The notes under the pieces: generated by a model
Seen by the model: only the letters and a program-made list of their open reading frames with translations
The model's database searches: none
Told to the model about the DNA's origin: nothing
Program-made: the position numbers and the translations under genes
Part shown: piece after piece, positions 55,590-64,000 of the stretch
Layout: each line of letters opens with the position of its first letter
Position numbering within the stretch: the first letter of the stretch is position 1
Assembly (NCBI RefSeq): GCF_024505185.1
Contig: NZ_JANIBJ010000025.1
Location: 1 to 64,000, forward strand
Length of the DNA: 64,000 nt
Source: Methylomonas subterranea
GTDB taxonomy: Bacteria; Pseudomonadota; Gammaproteobacteria; Methylococcales; Methylomonadaceae
Direction: 5' to 3'

Positions 55590-56567
55590 TCAGGTGGCGG
55601 ATTTTATTAATTCGGCCATCAGCTCGACATGGGCGTCGCAATCGTTCAAGGCCGGAATGTAACGATAACTCTTGCCGCCCGCCGCCATGAAAATCTCTTT
55701 ATTGGTCATGGCAATCTCTTCCAGGGTTTCCAGGCAATCCACCGCAAACCCCGGACACACTACGTCCACCTGCTTGATATCCTGCTTGGGCAAATCCTGT
55801 AACACCTCGACGCAATAAGGTTTCAGCCATTCGGCGCGGCCGAAGCGGGATTGAAACACCAACTGCCAATGCTTGTCGTGCAGACCCAGTTCATCGGCCA
55901 ACAAGCGGGCCGTGGTCCGGCAATGATTGAAATACGGATCGCCCCACTCGGTCAACTTGGCCGGCAAACCGTGAAAGGACATCACCAACACGGCGGCTTG
56001 ACCGTGATTGAGCCAATGCTGACGAATCGAATCCGCCACCGCCTTGATATAGGCGGGCTTGTGGTAATAATCGCTGACGAAGCGCAGGGACGGCATATGC
56101 CGCCAGGACATGAACTCAGCGGCCACCACATCGAAAATCGACGCGGTGGTGGTGGACGAGTATTGCGGATACAGCGGCAGGATGACGATATCTTCCACCC
56201 CCTGTTTTTTGAACTCGCGCAATTTTTCCCGCAAGGCCGGCTTGCCGTAGCGCATCGCGCAATCGACCAGCAGATTCTCGCTACCGTAACGCTTGGCCAG
56301 TTTAGCGCTCAGTTGCTGAGTGAAGACGATCAGCGGCGAACCTTTTTCGGTCCAGATAGCTTTATAGGCATGCGCCGATTTGCGCGGACGAAACGGCAGG
56401 ATAAACAGATTCAGAATCAGCCACCACAAGGGCCGGGGCAGATTGACCACCCGCGGATCGCCGAGAAATTCACCCAAAAACGCCCGGACATCCCGCGTAT
56501 CGGTACTGGCCGGCGAACCCAAATTGACCAGCAAAACGCCGGTTTTCTTCTCCAGGTTTTCGAACAT
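55590..56567 (-). CDS. hemH: Ferrochelatase
   Basis: A 325-residue enzyme that inserts Fe2+ into protoporphyrin IX. It has the N-terminal VLLVNLGSPAST block, LPLYPQYSSTTTASIFD, and the metal-site His in VLVMSFHGLPAKL. SRFGRAEWLKPYCVEVL and VDVVCPGFAVDCLETLEEI with the catalytic Glu region follow. It lies 6 bp downstream of folE and 29 bp upstream of the MutS-like gene. Confidence 0.94.
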   Translation of the reverse strand: MFENLEKKTGVLLVNLGSPASTDTRDVRAFLGEFLGDPRVVNLPRPLWWLILNLFILPFRPRKSAHAYKAIWTEKGSPLIVFTQQLSAKLAKRYGSENLLVDCAMRYGKPALREKLREFKKQGVEDIVILPLYPQYSSTTTASIFDVVAAEFMSWRHMPSLRFVSDYYHKPAYIKAVADSIRQHWLNHGQAAVLVMSFHGLPAKLTEWGDPYFNHCRTTARLLADELGLHDKHWQLVFQSRFGRAEWLKPYCVEVLQDLPKQDIKQVDVVCPGFAVDCLETLEEIAMTNKEIFMAAGGKSYRYIPALNDCDAHVELMAELIKSAT

Positions 56568-56573
56568 GGCGGC

Positions 56574-57119
56574 TTATTTACGATTTATCAGATTCAAAAA
56601 TTCGGAACGGGTGCTGATCTCCTCGCGAAAAATACCCAACATTACCGAAGTCGTCATCACCGAGTTTTGCTTTTCCACCCCGCGCATCATCATGCACAAA
56701 TGCTTGGCTTCGATCACCACCGCCACGCCGCGAGCGTCGATGGCGGTTTCCACCGCCGTGGCGATCTGGCGGGTCAATTGCTCCTGGATCTGCAAGCGGC
56801 GGCCGTACATATCCACGATCCGCGCCAGCTTGGACAAACCCAGCACCTTGCCCTGCGGCAGGTAACCGATATGGCATTTGCCGATAAAAGGCAACAAATG
56901 GTGTTCGCACAGGGAATACAACTCAATGTCCTTGACGATGACCATGTCCTCGGTATCGGCCTGAAAAATCGCCCCGTTCAGCACTTCGTCCAGGGTTTTC
57001 TCGTAACCGTTATTCAGAAATTTAAAGGCCTTGGCCGCCCGTTTCGGCGTATCGCGCAAGCCCTCGCGATTGACGTCTTCACCTATTGCTTGAATGATTT
57101 TGGAGAAATATTCTTCCAT
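56574..57119 (-). CDS. folE: GTP cyclohydrolase I
   Basis: A 181-residue GCH-I that converts GTP to dihydroneopterin triphosphate for folate, and here possibly for the QueD pathway. Zinc ligands are in [20 protein letters not shown] and in [10 protein letters not shown], as Cys and His. [14 protein letters not shown] and [13 protein letters not shown] follow. It lies 6 bp upstream of hemH in the same direction. Confidence 0.95.
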   Translation of the reverse strand: MEEYFSKIIQAIGEDVNREGLRDTPKRAAKAFKFLNNGYEKTLDEVLNGAIFQADTEDMVIVKDIELYSLCEHHLLPFIGKCHIGYLPQGKVLGLSKLARIVDMYGRRLQIQEQLTRQIATAVETAIDARGVAVVIEAKHLCMMMRGVEKQNSVMTTSVMLGIFREEISTRSEFLNLINRK

Positions 57120-57158
57120 CGCCGACCCCGGGTAAAAAAATGTTGTGAGTATACAGTA

Positions 57159-58136
57159 TCAATCCGTAAATTCTAAGGCGCGCAACAGCACCTGTTCGTC
57201 CGCGCCGGGTTTATTGGCGTTCTCGCTGATATGCCGGCGCCAGGCCCTTGCCCCCGCCACGCCGTGAAACAATCCCAGCATATGCCGGGTAATATCGTGC
57301 AGGCGCGTGCCTTGCCGCAACTGTTGCCGAACATAGGGCAGCAGGGCCAAAACCAGCTCCCGCCGGGTTCTCGGCGGGCGGCTATCGCCATACAAGCAAC
57401 TATCCACCTCGCTGAGCAGATACGGGTTGTGATACACCTCGCGCCCCAACATCACCCCGTCGACATGCGTCAACAAGTCGCGCGCCGCATCCAGGCTATT
57501 AATGCCACCGTTGATGATAATGTCCAACTCCGGAAAATCCTGTTTCAACTGAAACACCATATCGTAACGCAGGGGCGGAATGTCTCTGTTTTGCTTGGGC
57601 GACAGGCCGGACAGCCAGGCCTTGCGGGCATGCACGACAAAGATATCGCAACCGCCGGCCGCCACGACGCTAATGAACCGCGCCAACTCTTCATAGGAAT
57701 CCCTGTCGTCGATACCTATACGCGACTTTATAGTGACCGGTATCGAAACCGCTTGCCGCATGGCGGCCACGCATGCCGCCACCAACTCGGGTTCCGCCAT
57801 CAGACAGGCGCCGAAGCGACCGTTTTGTACCCGGTCGCTCGGGCAGCCGACATTCAGGTTCACTTCCGCGTAACCGTAGTGCTGGGCGATTTCGGCGCAA
57901 CGGGCCAAATCGGCGGGATTGCTGCCGCCCAATTGCAAAGCCACTGGATGCTCTTCCGGGTTGAATTGCAAATGCCGTTGCGGGTTGCCATGCAAAATGG
58001 CGCCGGTCGTCACCATTTCGGTATAAAGCAAGGCATGCCTGGACATTAGACGATAAAAATACCGGCAATGCCGGTCGGTCCAATCCAGCATGGGGGCTAC
58101 GCTGAATAAATGATTGTTTTCTTTATGTTTATACAT
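57159..58136 (-). CDS. dusA: tRNA-dihydrouridine(20/20a) synthase DusA
   Basis: A 325-residue FMN-dependent tRNA dihydrouridine synthase. The N-terminus FSVAPMLDWTDRHCRYFYRL is characteristic of DusA. The catalytic Cys is in NVGCPSDRVQNGRFGACLM, followed by VTIKSRIGIDDRDSYEEL, FVVHARKAWLSGLSPKQNR and INGGINSLD. It reduces U20/U20a in the D-loop. First gene of the leftward run down to 51311. Confidence 0.94.
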   Translation of the reverse strand: MYKHKENNHLFSVAPMLDWTDRHCRYFYRLMSRHALLYTEMVTTGAILHGNPQRHLQFNPEEHPVALQLGGSNPADLARCAEIAQHYGYAEVNLNVGCPSDRVQNGRFGACLMAEPELVAACVAAMRQAVSIPVTIKSRIGIDDRDSYEELARFISVVAAGGCDIFVVHARKAWLSGLSPKQNRDIPPLRYDMVFQLKQDFPELDIIINGGINSLDAARDLLTHVDGVMLGREVYHNPYLLSEVDSCLYGDSRPPRTRRELVLALLPYVRQQLRQGTRLHDITRHMLGLFHGVAGARAWRRHISENANKPGADEQVLLRALEFTD

Positions 58137-58289
58137 ATTGCAAGATGCTTATTTTTCTTGATTTGGGTTTTAGTGCGGACCTCTCCACAATCCGTACTTA
58201 CGCATTAATACTCATGAAGGCGGCCGAAATACATGGTATCTAAATTACGGTTGGCAACCACTAATGGTAAAAAGCCCACCCCATCATCG

Positions 58290-58467
58290 TTACTCTGAAA
58301 GTAAAAAATCGAGCGGGTACGGTTGCTTGTTGGACAGGCGTCGGCAGCAAGGATACTGCCGTCGAGCCTACACGGACGTATTTACGGTGTCCTGTCCGGC
58401 GAGGAACCGTGCCCAACTGCACTACTTTCATTTGCCGGGGCGATCGCTCGGCCTTCATGAACGTTAC
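58290..58467 (-). repeat. ~186-bp intergenic repeat, copy 2 (inverse)
   Basis: Same element as 45812-45997 in opposite orientation. It starts TTACTCTGAAAG at 58290 and ends CATGAACGTTAC at 58467. The last few bases of the far-end CTTTCAGAGTAA repeat are replaced by the inverted repeat that follows. Confidence 0.87.
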
Positions 58468-58514
58468 ATTGTAAGTGGTATGGAAACAGCTTTTATTTTA
58501 GCGCCACTTACAAT
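58468..58514. repeat. 11-bp perfect inverted repeat beside copy 2
   Basis: ATTGTAAGTGG (58468-58478) pairs exactly with CCACTTACAAT (58504-58514) over a 25-nt loop. It could be a remnant of a small insertion or an RNA hairpin at the junction of the repeat. Confidence 0.6.
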
Positions 58515-58765
58515 TGCCCAAGCCCTAATGCGATTGCGCGATCGTTTGACAGCAAATTTGCGAGAATGACGTATGTAGCCGGTGACCGCTACAATCTCAC
58601 TTAATATGCGCCATACGGGGCAATGGTTTGAGGTTGCCTCCGACTTGACAAGTGATCGATGTTTAAAAGAAATTAAAGAAAACGAGATTTTTATACCCTA
58701 GCAAAGACTACTTCGACCTTTATACCGCGCGCAATCGCCGATACCGCCACCCAGGAGAGCCGGGA

Positions 58766-60343
58766 ATGAGTTGGTTTACCAATCTGAAAATCAGCCGCAA
58801 AATCATGCTGTCCACCAGTTTGCTGATGGTGTTGATCGCCTTGACCGGCGGCGTTGCCTTATATGGCTACAACAACATGCGCGCGGCGCTACGTAGCGTT
58901 TATGCCGAAAGAATGGTGCCGTCAATCGATCTGGCCGAAATCAGAAATCTGATGAACAGCAATTTGCGGGAAATTTTGCTCGCCGTGCAGCACGATCCCA
59001 TTCTTCCGATTGCCAAGGTGCATGAGAGCACACATCACATCAGCAGGCACACAGACACGGTTAAAACCAATATCGGTAAAATCGATAAGCTCTGGCAAAC
59101 ATATACGGCAAACGAACTAACAAGCGAGGAAAAAGCGCTGGCAACCGATTTCGAAACCAAGCGGAAGGCGTTCGTGCGGGAAGGTTTGCTGGTTGCGATT
59201 CGCTATCTGGAGGCTGGGGAATACGAAGCCGCCGCCTTGCATACCGTCAAAAACACCTTGCCGCTGTTTCATGCGGCAACGGCGGCCCAGGACAAATTGC
59301 TTGAATTTCATAAACAGGCTGCCGAGGCGGAAATGAAGCATGCCGCCGAGATGAACGAACAGTTTATCGAACTGATGATTTTGGTTGGCATTTTCACCGT
59401 CCTGGGTTTGCTCGGCGTCCTGTGGATAGCCCGCCGGATAACCGGACCGCTTCAGGAACTGGTGGAAGCGCTTGGCCGCATCGCCGACGGCGATTTGAGC
59501 GTAGCCGTCGAGGTGCAAAGCCTGGATGAGGTCGGCCAATTGAGCCAATCGCTGCAGGACATGTTGACGCGTCTGAACGACGTGGTATATCGGGTCCGGG
59601 CCAATTCGGACAATCTGTCCAGCGCCTCGCAACAAGTCAGCGCCACCGCGCAGTCGATGAGCCAGATGGCTACCGAGCAGGCCGCCAGCGTGGAGGAAAC
59701 CACCTCGTCCATCGAACAATTGAATGCCTCGGTGCAACAAAACACCGAAAATGCCCATGTCACCGAGCAGATGGCCACCCGCTCGGCCGGCGAAGCCAAG
59801 GACGGCGGCAGCGCGGTTGACGAAACCGTACTCGCGATGAAACACATTGCCAAAAAAATCGGCCAGATAGAGGACATCGCCTACAAGACCAATCTGCTGT
59901 CGCTGAACGCGGCCATTGAAGCGGCATCGGCCGGCGAACACGGCAAGGGGTTCGCGGTAGTGGCGGCGGAGGTGCGCAAACTGGCGGAAAGCAGCCGCCT
60001 GACCGCCGAGGAAATCAACGAATTGGCCGGCAACAGCGTGGCGATTGCCGAAAAAGCCGGCCGCCTGATTGCCTCCGTGGTACCCAATATCGTCAAGACC
60101 TCCGATCTGGTGCAGGAGATCAATGCTGCGTCAAGGGAACAATCCAGCGGCATCAATCAAATCAACGACGCCATGCGGCAACTGGATAAAGCCACCCAGC
60201 AAAATGCGGCCAGCGCGGAGCAATTGGCCGCCACAGCGGAGGAATTGAGCGGACAGGCCATTCAACTGCAACAGGCGGTGGCCTTCTTCAAACTCGACGA
60301 ACACAAGGCCCAAGCCCCGCGCGATCGGCGCGGCCGGATGTAA
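58766..60343 (+). CDS. Methyl-accepting chemotaxis protein
   Basis: A 525-residue membrane receptor. TM1 (about 11-31), a periplasmic four-helix-bundle sensor (about 35-185, 4HB_MCP type), TM2 with [20 protein letters not shown] (about 198-219) and a HAMP domain (about 220-272) are followed by the cytoplasmic signalling domain. Its hairpin tip includes [20 protein letters not shown] and [18 protein letters not shown]. It controls CheA activity; the ligand is unknown. A ribosome-binding site GGAGAG precedes the ATG. Confidence 0.9.
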   Translation: MSWFTNLKISRKIMLSTSLLMVLIALTGGVALYGYNNMRAALRSVYAERMVPSIDLAEIRNLMNSNLREILLAVQHDPILPIAKVHESTHHISRHTDTVKTNIGKIDKLWQTYTANELTSEEKALATDFETKRKAFVREGLLVAIRYLEAGEYEAAALHTVKNTLPLFHAATAAQDKLLEFHKQAAEAEMKHAAEMNEQFIELMILVGIFTVLGLLGVLWIARRITGPLQELVEALGRIADGDLSVAVEVQSLDEVGQLSQSLQDMLTRLNDVVYRVRANSDNLSSASQQVSATAQSMSQMATEQAASVEETTSSIEQLNASVQQNTENAHVTEQMATRSAGEAKDGGSAVDETVLAMKHIAKKIGQIEDIAYKTNLLSLNAAIEAASAGEHGKGFAVVAAEVRKLAESSRLTAEEINELAGNSVAIAEKAGRLIASVVPNIVKTSDLVQEINAASREQSSGINQINDAMRQLDKATQQNAASAEQLAATAEELSGQAIQLQQAVAFFKLDEHKAQAPRDRRGRM

Positions 60344-60489
60344 TCCCGCCAAGCCGGACCGAGGGCAAAAGCGAACGGCGGGCCGGAATGCATGCGCTGG
60401 AGCGATTGCCAACCCGGCTCGATCACGGGGACTGTTTACGGCAGCCTTTTACAAGCCGCTTGAGATCGGCGGAGAGGGTGAATCATTGC

Positions 60490-61467
60490 TCAAGCCCCCA
60501 AGCCCGCGTCCCGGCATTCCCGGCCCGCACACACATTCACTTCAACGGTGATGTGATTGAGATGCGCGAAATCCGCCAACAAATTTTTGTAGTAAGCCGG
60601 CGACTTGGGCGACTGCGTCACCAAACCGATAATCGCCGCGTAATGCGACGGGCTGACGCGCCAAATATGAATATCGCTGACCCGGCAGTCGCCGTCTTCT
60701 TCCAGGGTATCCTGAATCGCCCGCAGGTAGTGCCCGTCTATACCCTGATCCAACAACACCGGGCTGGTTTCCTTGATCAAGCCCCAGGCCCATAGCAAAA
60801 TCACCACCGCTCCGACAAAACCCATAACGGCGTCCAGCCAACTCCAGCCGTAATATTTACCGGCCAAAAGAGCCACGATGGCCAACACCGAAGTCATGGC
60901 ATCCGCCATCACATGCAGGTAAGCCGCGCGCAAATTATGGTCGTGGTGATGGTGGCCGTGATGATCGTGGTCCGCATCAGGGTGATGGTGTTCGTGATGA
61001 TGATCATGATGGTGGTGGTCGCTCAACAACAAGGCGCTCAGCAAATTGATCACCAAGCCGGCGACCGCCACCCAGATGGCCTCGTCAAACTGAATGGTCT
61101 GCGGCGAGACCAAGCGCTCGGCCGACTCGGCCACCATCATCATCGCCACCATGGCCAGCGCCACCGAACTGGCAAACCCGCCCAACACACCGACCTTGGC
61201 GGGGCTGAAGGCAAAAGTCTGATCCTGTTCGTGAATGCGGCTGTAGCGGTAGGCAAATATCGCAATCATAAAGGCCATCACATGGGTAGCCATATGCCAG
61301 CCGTCAGCCAGCAAAGCCATGGAATGAAACCGCATGCCGGCCACGATTTCCACCAACATGGTGGTAAAGGTCAACAACAGCACCCATTTGGTGCGCCGCT
61401 CGCCCTTACGGTTGATGCGGGCAAAATTATGCGAGTGTTGCCAGTTACTCAATTGATGTTCGTGCAT
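60490..61467 (-). CDS. Cation diffusion facilitator (DmeF-like Co/Zn/Ni efflux)
   Basis: A 325-residue, six-helix CDF exporter. The metal-binding motif HMATH in LLADGWHMATHVMAF (helix II) and HVMADAMTSVLA (helix V) are visible. The long His/Asp-rich loop (about 150-180, HHHHDHHHEHHH-type) lies between them, and a cytoplasmic metallochaperone-like C-terminal domain follows. The H-x3-D/H-x3-D pattern and His loop fit DmeF-type exporters of cobalt, nickel or zinc. It has its own promoter area on the right. Confidence 0.87.
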   Translation of the reverse strand: MHEHQLSNWQHSHNFARINRKGERRTKWVLLLTFTTMLVEIVAGMRFHSMALLADGWHMATHVMAFMIAIFAYRYSRIHEQDQTFAFSPAKVGVLGGFASSVALAMVAMMMVAESAERLVSPQTIQFDEAIWVAVAGLVINLLSALLLSDHHHHDHHHEHHHPDADHDHHGHHHHDHNLRAAYLHVMADAMTSVLAIVALLAGKYYGWSWLDAVMGFVGAVVILLWAWGLIKETSPVLLDQGIDGHYLRAIQDTLEEDGDCRVSDIHIWRVSPSHYAAIIGLVTQSPKSPAYYKNLLADFAHLNHITVEVNVCAGRECRDAGLGA

Positions 61468-61860
61468 GGTGCTCCTGTTATCCGGGTCATTGCGCGGTAG
61501 CCGTGGAGATTTTAACCCAAGCCGCGGCTTCAGCGGACAGCAATCTGAAATCGCGCCGCAAGGGTTATCGAGCCAGCGTAACGTTCATGAAAGCGGGCAT
61601 CGTCCCGGCCCGCGAACGGCAGGCGTCGCTCCTAGCATGACTTTCAGAGTAACGTTCATGAAGGCCGGGCGATCGCCCCGGCAAATGAAAGTAGTGCAGC
61701 TGGGCACGGTTCCTCGCCGGACAGGACGCCGTAAATACGTCCGTGTAGGCTCGACGGCAGCATCCTTGCTGCCGACGCCTGTCCAACAAGCAACCGTACC
61801 CGCCCGATTTTTACTTTCAGAGTAAAATAAGCCTCTTTAAAATATTAACGAGTAACGAAA
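61468..61860. other. Intergenic region made mostly of repeats
   Basis: A 393-bp divergent interval. About 61570-61640 contains a partial unit starting CAGCGTAACGTTCATGAA with GGGCATCGTCCCGG, as found after cysH. A complete ~186-bp repeat copy follows at 61641-61825. Little room is left for promoters of the two flanking genes except at the edges. Confidence 0.6.
61641..61825 (+). repeat. ~186-bp intergenic repeat, copy 3
   Basis: Starts with CTTTCAGAGTAA and ends with an exact copy of the same 12-mer. The body is nearly identical to copy 1 at 45812. A truncated related 5' end precedes it at about 61572. Confidence 0.88.
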
Positions 61861-62292
61861 TTGCAAAACTTCACTCCCGTGTCCGCCCTGCTGGGCGGTG
61901 CGTTGATAGGCCTGAGCGCATTCATATTACTCCGGCTTAACGGCCGTATCGCCGGCATCAGCAGCATCATGAGCGGCGTATTCACGGCCTCCGGCCCAAA
62001 CCGGCATTGGCGCCTGGCTTTTCTGGCCGGTTTAGTCATGGGCGCGGCGATTTGGCGTGCGTTGGCGGCCGAGCCTTTCGCGCTTCGGCAAGACCATCCG
62101 CTATTTCTGCTGGCCGCCGGCGGATTTCTGGTGGGATTCGGCACCCGCATCGGCAACGGCTGTACCAGCGGCCACGGCATCTGCGGCCTGGCCTTGCTGT
62201 CTCCCCGCTCCATCGCCGCCACCCTGACCTTCATGGCCAGCGGCATGGCCACCGTCTATCTGCTACGGCACGTGTTGCGGGTCGGCGTATGA
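61861..62292 (+). CDS. YeeE/YedE family membrane protein
   Basis: A 143-residue four-helix membrane protein of the YeeE/YedE (sulfur-compound transport) family. It has GGALIGLSAFILLRLNGRIAG near the N-terminus and the signature GTRIGNGCTSGHGICGLA with its conserved Cys (TSGHGICG). It starts with TTG at 61861; no ATG is available upstream in frame. It overlaps the next gene by 4 bp (ATGA), and together the two half-size proteins make up one YeeE-like unit. Thiosulfate or similar sulfur import is likely from the family. Confidence 0.84.
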   Translation: MQNFTPVSALLGGALIGLSAFILLRLNGRIAGISSIMSGVFTASGPNRHWRLAFLAGLVMGAAIWRALAAEPFALRQDHPLFLLAAGGFLVGFGTRIGNGCTSGHGICGLALLSPRSIAATLTFMASGMATVYLLRHVLRVGV

Positions 62293-62705
62293 CTAAAACG
62301 ATTTCCGCCTTGCTTGCCGGCACGGTTTTCGGCCTGGGTCTGGCTGTCTCGCAAATGCTCGATCCGAATAAAGTACTGGCGTTCCTGGATATCGCCGGCG
62401 CCTGGGACCCCAGCTTGGCACTGGTGATGGCCGGCGCGCTGGCGGTGGCGGCGAGCGGATTCCGCTGGACGCTCACACACGAAAAACCCGTTCTGGGCAG
62501 CCGCTTTCACCTTAGCCGGAAAACCGCCCTGGACAAACCCCTGCTGGCCGGCGCGGCCCTGTTCGGCGTGGGCTGGGGCATGACGGGATATTGTCCCGGC
62601 CCGGCCTTCGCCAGCTTGGCCCTGGGCAACCGGGAAGCCGTCCCGATGCTGATCGGCATTTATGCCGGCTTTCTGGCCGCCGGCCTGCTGCAAGACAAAA
62701 ATTAG
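62289..62705 (+). CDS. DUF6691/YeeE-YedE family membrane protein
   Basis: A 138-residue membrane protein, partner of the preceding gene. The first helix ALLAGTVFGLGLAVSQMLDP and the conserved segment GVGWGMTGYCPGPAFASLA (Cys in GYCPGP) are diagnostic. The ATG overlaps the upstream stop by 4 bp. It is followed 3 bp later by xseA, which probably shares the transcript. Confidence 0.85.
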   Translation: MTKTISALLAGTVFGLGLAVSQMLDPNKVLAFLDIAGAWDPSLALVMAGALAVAASGFRWTLTHEKPVLGSRFHLSRKTALDKPLLAGAALFGVGWGMTGYCPGPAFASLALGNREAVPMLIGIYAGFLAAGLLQDKN

Positions 62706-62708
62706 TTT

Positions 62709-64000
62709 ATGAGCACGGCGGAATCCGTCTACAGCGTTTCCCAACTGAATCGCGAAGCCAAACGCCTGCTGGCCGCCCACTTCATGACCGTGCGGGTGGA
62801 GGGCGAAGTCTCCAACTTCAGCGCGCCTTCTTCCGGTCATTGGTATTTCAGTCTAAAGGACGCGCGGGCGCAGATTCGCTGCGCCATGTTTCGCGGCCAG
62901 CAGCAAGGCCTGGGCTTTAAACCGGGTAACGGCGATCTGGTGGTGGTGAGCGCGCAAGTCAGCCTGTACGAACCGCGCGGCGACTATCAACTGGTGGTCG
63001 AACATATGGAGCGGGCCGGCGACGGCGCCTTGCGGCAGGCTTTCGAACGCCTGAAAAACAAACTGCTGGCGGAGGGTCTGTTCGACGACAGCCGCAAGCG
63101 GGAAATTCCGCTGATCCCCAGGCAAATCGGCGTCATCACCTCGGCCGGCGGGGCCGCCATCCACGATATTCTAACGGTGTTGCGGCGGCGTTTTCCAGCC
63201 GTGCCGGTGCTGATTTACCCGGTAGCCGTGCAAGGCGATGCGGCCCGGTTCGAAATCAGCGCCGCGCTGGAGCAGGCAAATCGACGCGCCGAAGCGGACG
63301 TGCTGATTCTGGCCAGGGGCGGCGGCTCCCTGGAAGACTTGTGGGCCTTCAACGAAGAAATGGTGGCTCGGGCCATTGCCGCCAGCCGCATACCGGTAAT
63401 CAGCGGCATCGGCCATGAAGTGGATTTCAGTATCGCCGACTTTGTGGCGGATTTGCGCGCGCCTACCCCGTCGGCGGCGGCCGAACATGCTGTACCCAAC
63501 CAAACCGAATGGCTGAGCGGGTTTCAGTTCATGGAAAATCAGCTGCTCGAAAAACTGCGCGGCCAATTGGCGCAACAGCGGCAACGCCTGAGCTGGCTGG
63601 ATAAATCCCTGCAACGGCAACATCCCGGCGAAAAACTGCAACGCAACGCGCAACGGCTGGACGAACTGGAGTTGCGCCTGCAAAAATCCGCCCGGCGGAC
63701 CTTGCTGCAAGCTGAACAGCAATTGGCCCTGAACAGCCAAAAGCTGATGCAATTTCAACCCACGGCCAACATTTTTCAACACCGGCGCACGCTGGATTTT
63801 TACCGTCAGCGCCTGGAAAAAGCCATGTCGGCAAAACTTTCCAGCTTGAGACAGCGACAGAGCGGCATCGGCCAGACCCTGCACGCCGTCAGCCCGCTAG
63901 CGACACTTGAGCGCGGCTATGCCATCGTGAAGCAACAAAGCAGCGGCCGGATCGTCAAATCGGCCGCCGACATCGCCGAAAACGAACTGCTGGAGACCCG
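62709..64000 (+). CDS. xseA: Exodeoxyribonuclease VII large subunit (partial, runs off the window)
   Basis: The first 430 codons of XseA, cut by the window end. The N-terminal OB fold (VYSVSQLNREAKRLLAAHF and GHWYFSLKDARAQIRCAMF), the catalytic block (IGVITSAGGAAIHDILTVLRRRFP, LILARGGGSLEDLWAFNEE, SGIGHEVDFSIADFVADLRA-PTPSAAAE), and the long coiled coil are present. The final conserved LERGYAIV stands near residue 400, so only about 30 residues should be missing. The complex degrades single-stranded DNA to oligonucleotides. Confidence 0.93.
   Translation, partial: MSTAESVYSVSQLNREAKRLLAAHFMTVRVEGEVSNFSAPSSGHWYFSLKDARAQIRCAMFRGQQQGLGFKPGNGDLVVVSAQVSLYEPRGDYQLVVEHMERAGDGALRQAFERLKNKLLAEGLFDDSRKREIPLIPRQIGVITSAGGAAIHDILTVLRRRFPAVPVLIYPVAVQGDAARFEISAALEQANRRAEADVLILARGGGSLEDLWAFNEEMVARAIAASRIPVISGIGHEVDFSIADFVADLRAPTPSAAAEHAVPNQTEWLSGFQFMENQLLEKLRGQLAQQRQRLSWLDKSLQRQHPGEKLQRNAQRLDELELRLQKSARRTLLQAEQQLALNSQKLMQFQPTANIFQHRRTLDFYRQRLEKAMSAKLSSLRQRQSGIGQTLHAVSPLATLERGYAIVKQQSSGRIVKSAADIAENELLET

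Larger units (their letters stand above)
58137..58765. other. Intergenic region with repeat, inverted repeat and MCP leader
   Basis: A 629-bp divergent interval. It contains the inverse ~186-bp repeat copy 2 (58290-58467), an 11-bp perfect inverted repeat directly next to it (58468-58514), and the MCP leader (58515-58765). A perfect TTGACA occurs at 58645-58650, but no well-placed -10 box was found with it. Nothing was recognised in 58137-58289 beyond the dusA promoter area. Confidence 0.5.

Noticed and set aside
55851-57176. Long open frame (441 codons) on the plus strand
   Set aside because: It is antisense to hemH and folE, both recognisable. The composition is typical of shadow frames in GC-rich DNA.
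1-64000. CRISPR arrays, rRNA genes, prophage or integrase genes
   Set aside because: No spaced direct-repeat arrays, rRNA sequences, phage structural genes or recognisable transposase/integrase motifs were seen in the window.

Overview
The window is bacterial chromosomal DNA from a gammaproteobacterium. The closest guess is a methanotroph-like organism (Methylococcales, perhaps Methylomonas-like). The basis is gammaproteobacterial housekeeping genes at moderately high GC, two PEP-CTERM/VPxP-CTERM surface proteins, a sugar transferase of the PEP-CTERM-associated type, and several families of interspersed intergenic repeats. No methane-oxidation gene is in the window, so the taxonomy is inference.

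Layout. 0-7.4 kb: lolA, mrcB (PBP1B), a PilZ protein, a SprA-like protein, uvrB and a lytic transglycosylase with Sel1 repeats. 7.4-15.6 kb is an accessory stretch. It holds a decayed coiled-coil gene, a PEP-CTERM protein behind a near-consensus sigma-54 promoter, a methyltransferase, a nitroreductase/ThiF pair that looks like a split Rv1355c/MoeY protein, a degenerate coiled-coil gene ending in a MITE-like repeat, and a DevBCA-type ABC exporter. 15.6-29.4 kb: sugar transferase, S1 protease, a frameshifted YdcF-like gene, an unknown membrane protein with a MITE-like repeat read through its N-terminus, trpS, PilZ, queD, DUF1249, recQ, gshA-cysH, a VPxP-CTERM protein, a cysteine-rich HTH regulator, and a truncated haemoglobin with a ferredoxin-domain reductase.

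29.45-33.11 kb is the most foreign part of the window. An 87-bp near-perfect inverted repeat, built of several short repeated motifs, encloses an AT-rich set of four co-oriented genes: one DUF4238-like protein and three coiled-coil or helical proteins without recognised function. No transposase gene is visible. It looks like a non-autonomous element or a transposon shell with cargo, and it is the best candidate here for an undescribed system.

33.2-39.3 kb: an EmrAB/TolC-type efflux operon (lipoprotein, MFS, TolC, HlyD) divergent from a LysR regulator. 39.4-44.4 kb: ssb, a YajR-like MFS transporter, uvrA and tRNA-Val(UAC). 44.7-51.3 kb: a GGDEF protein, the fatty-acid block fabG-fabD-fabH-plsX (no acpP/fabF beside it), rpmF, yceD and maf. 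51.3-58.1 kb is a long leftward run: HDOD protein, lytic transglycosylase, purT, a membrane-spanning MutS-like ATPase, hemH, folE and dusA. 58.1-64 kb: a chemotaxis receptor, a His-rich cation diffusion facilitator, a YeeE/DUF6691 pair, and xseA running off the end.

Two repeat families tie the window together. One is a ~95-bp palindromic MITE-like element (12593, 19142 and 39417). The other is a ~186-bp element (45812, 58290 and 61641). Start codons were moved from the longest ORF to a better-supported internal start where a ribosome-binding site, a signal peptide, family length or a neighbour overlap argued for it.
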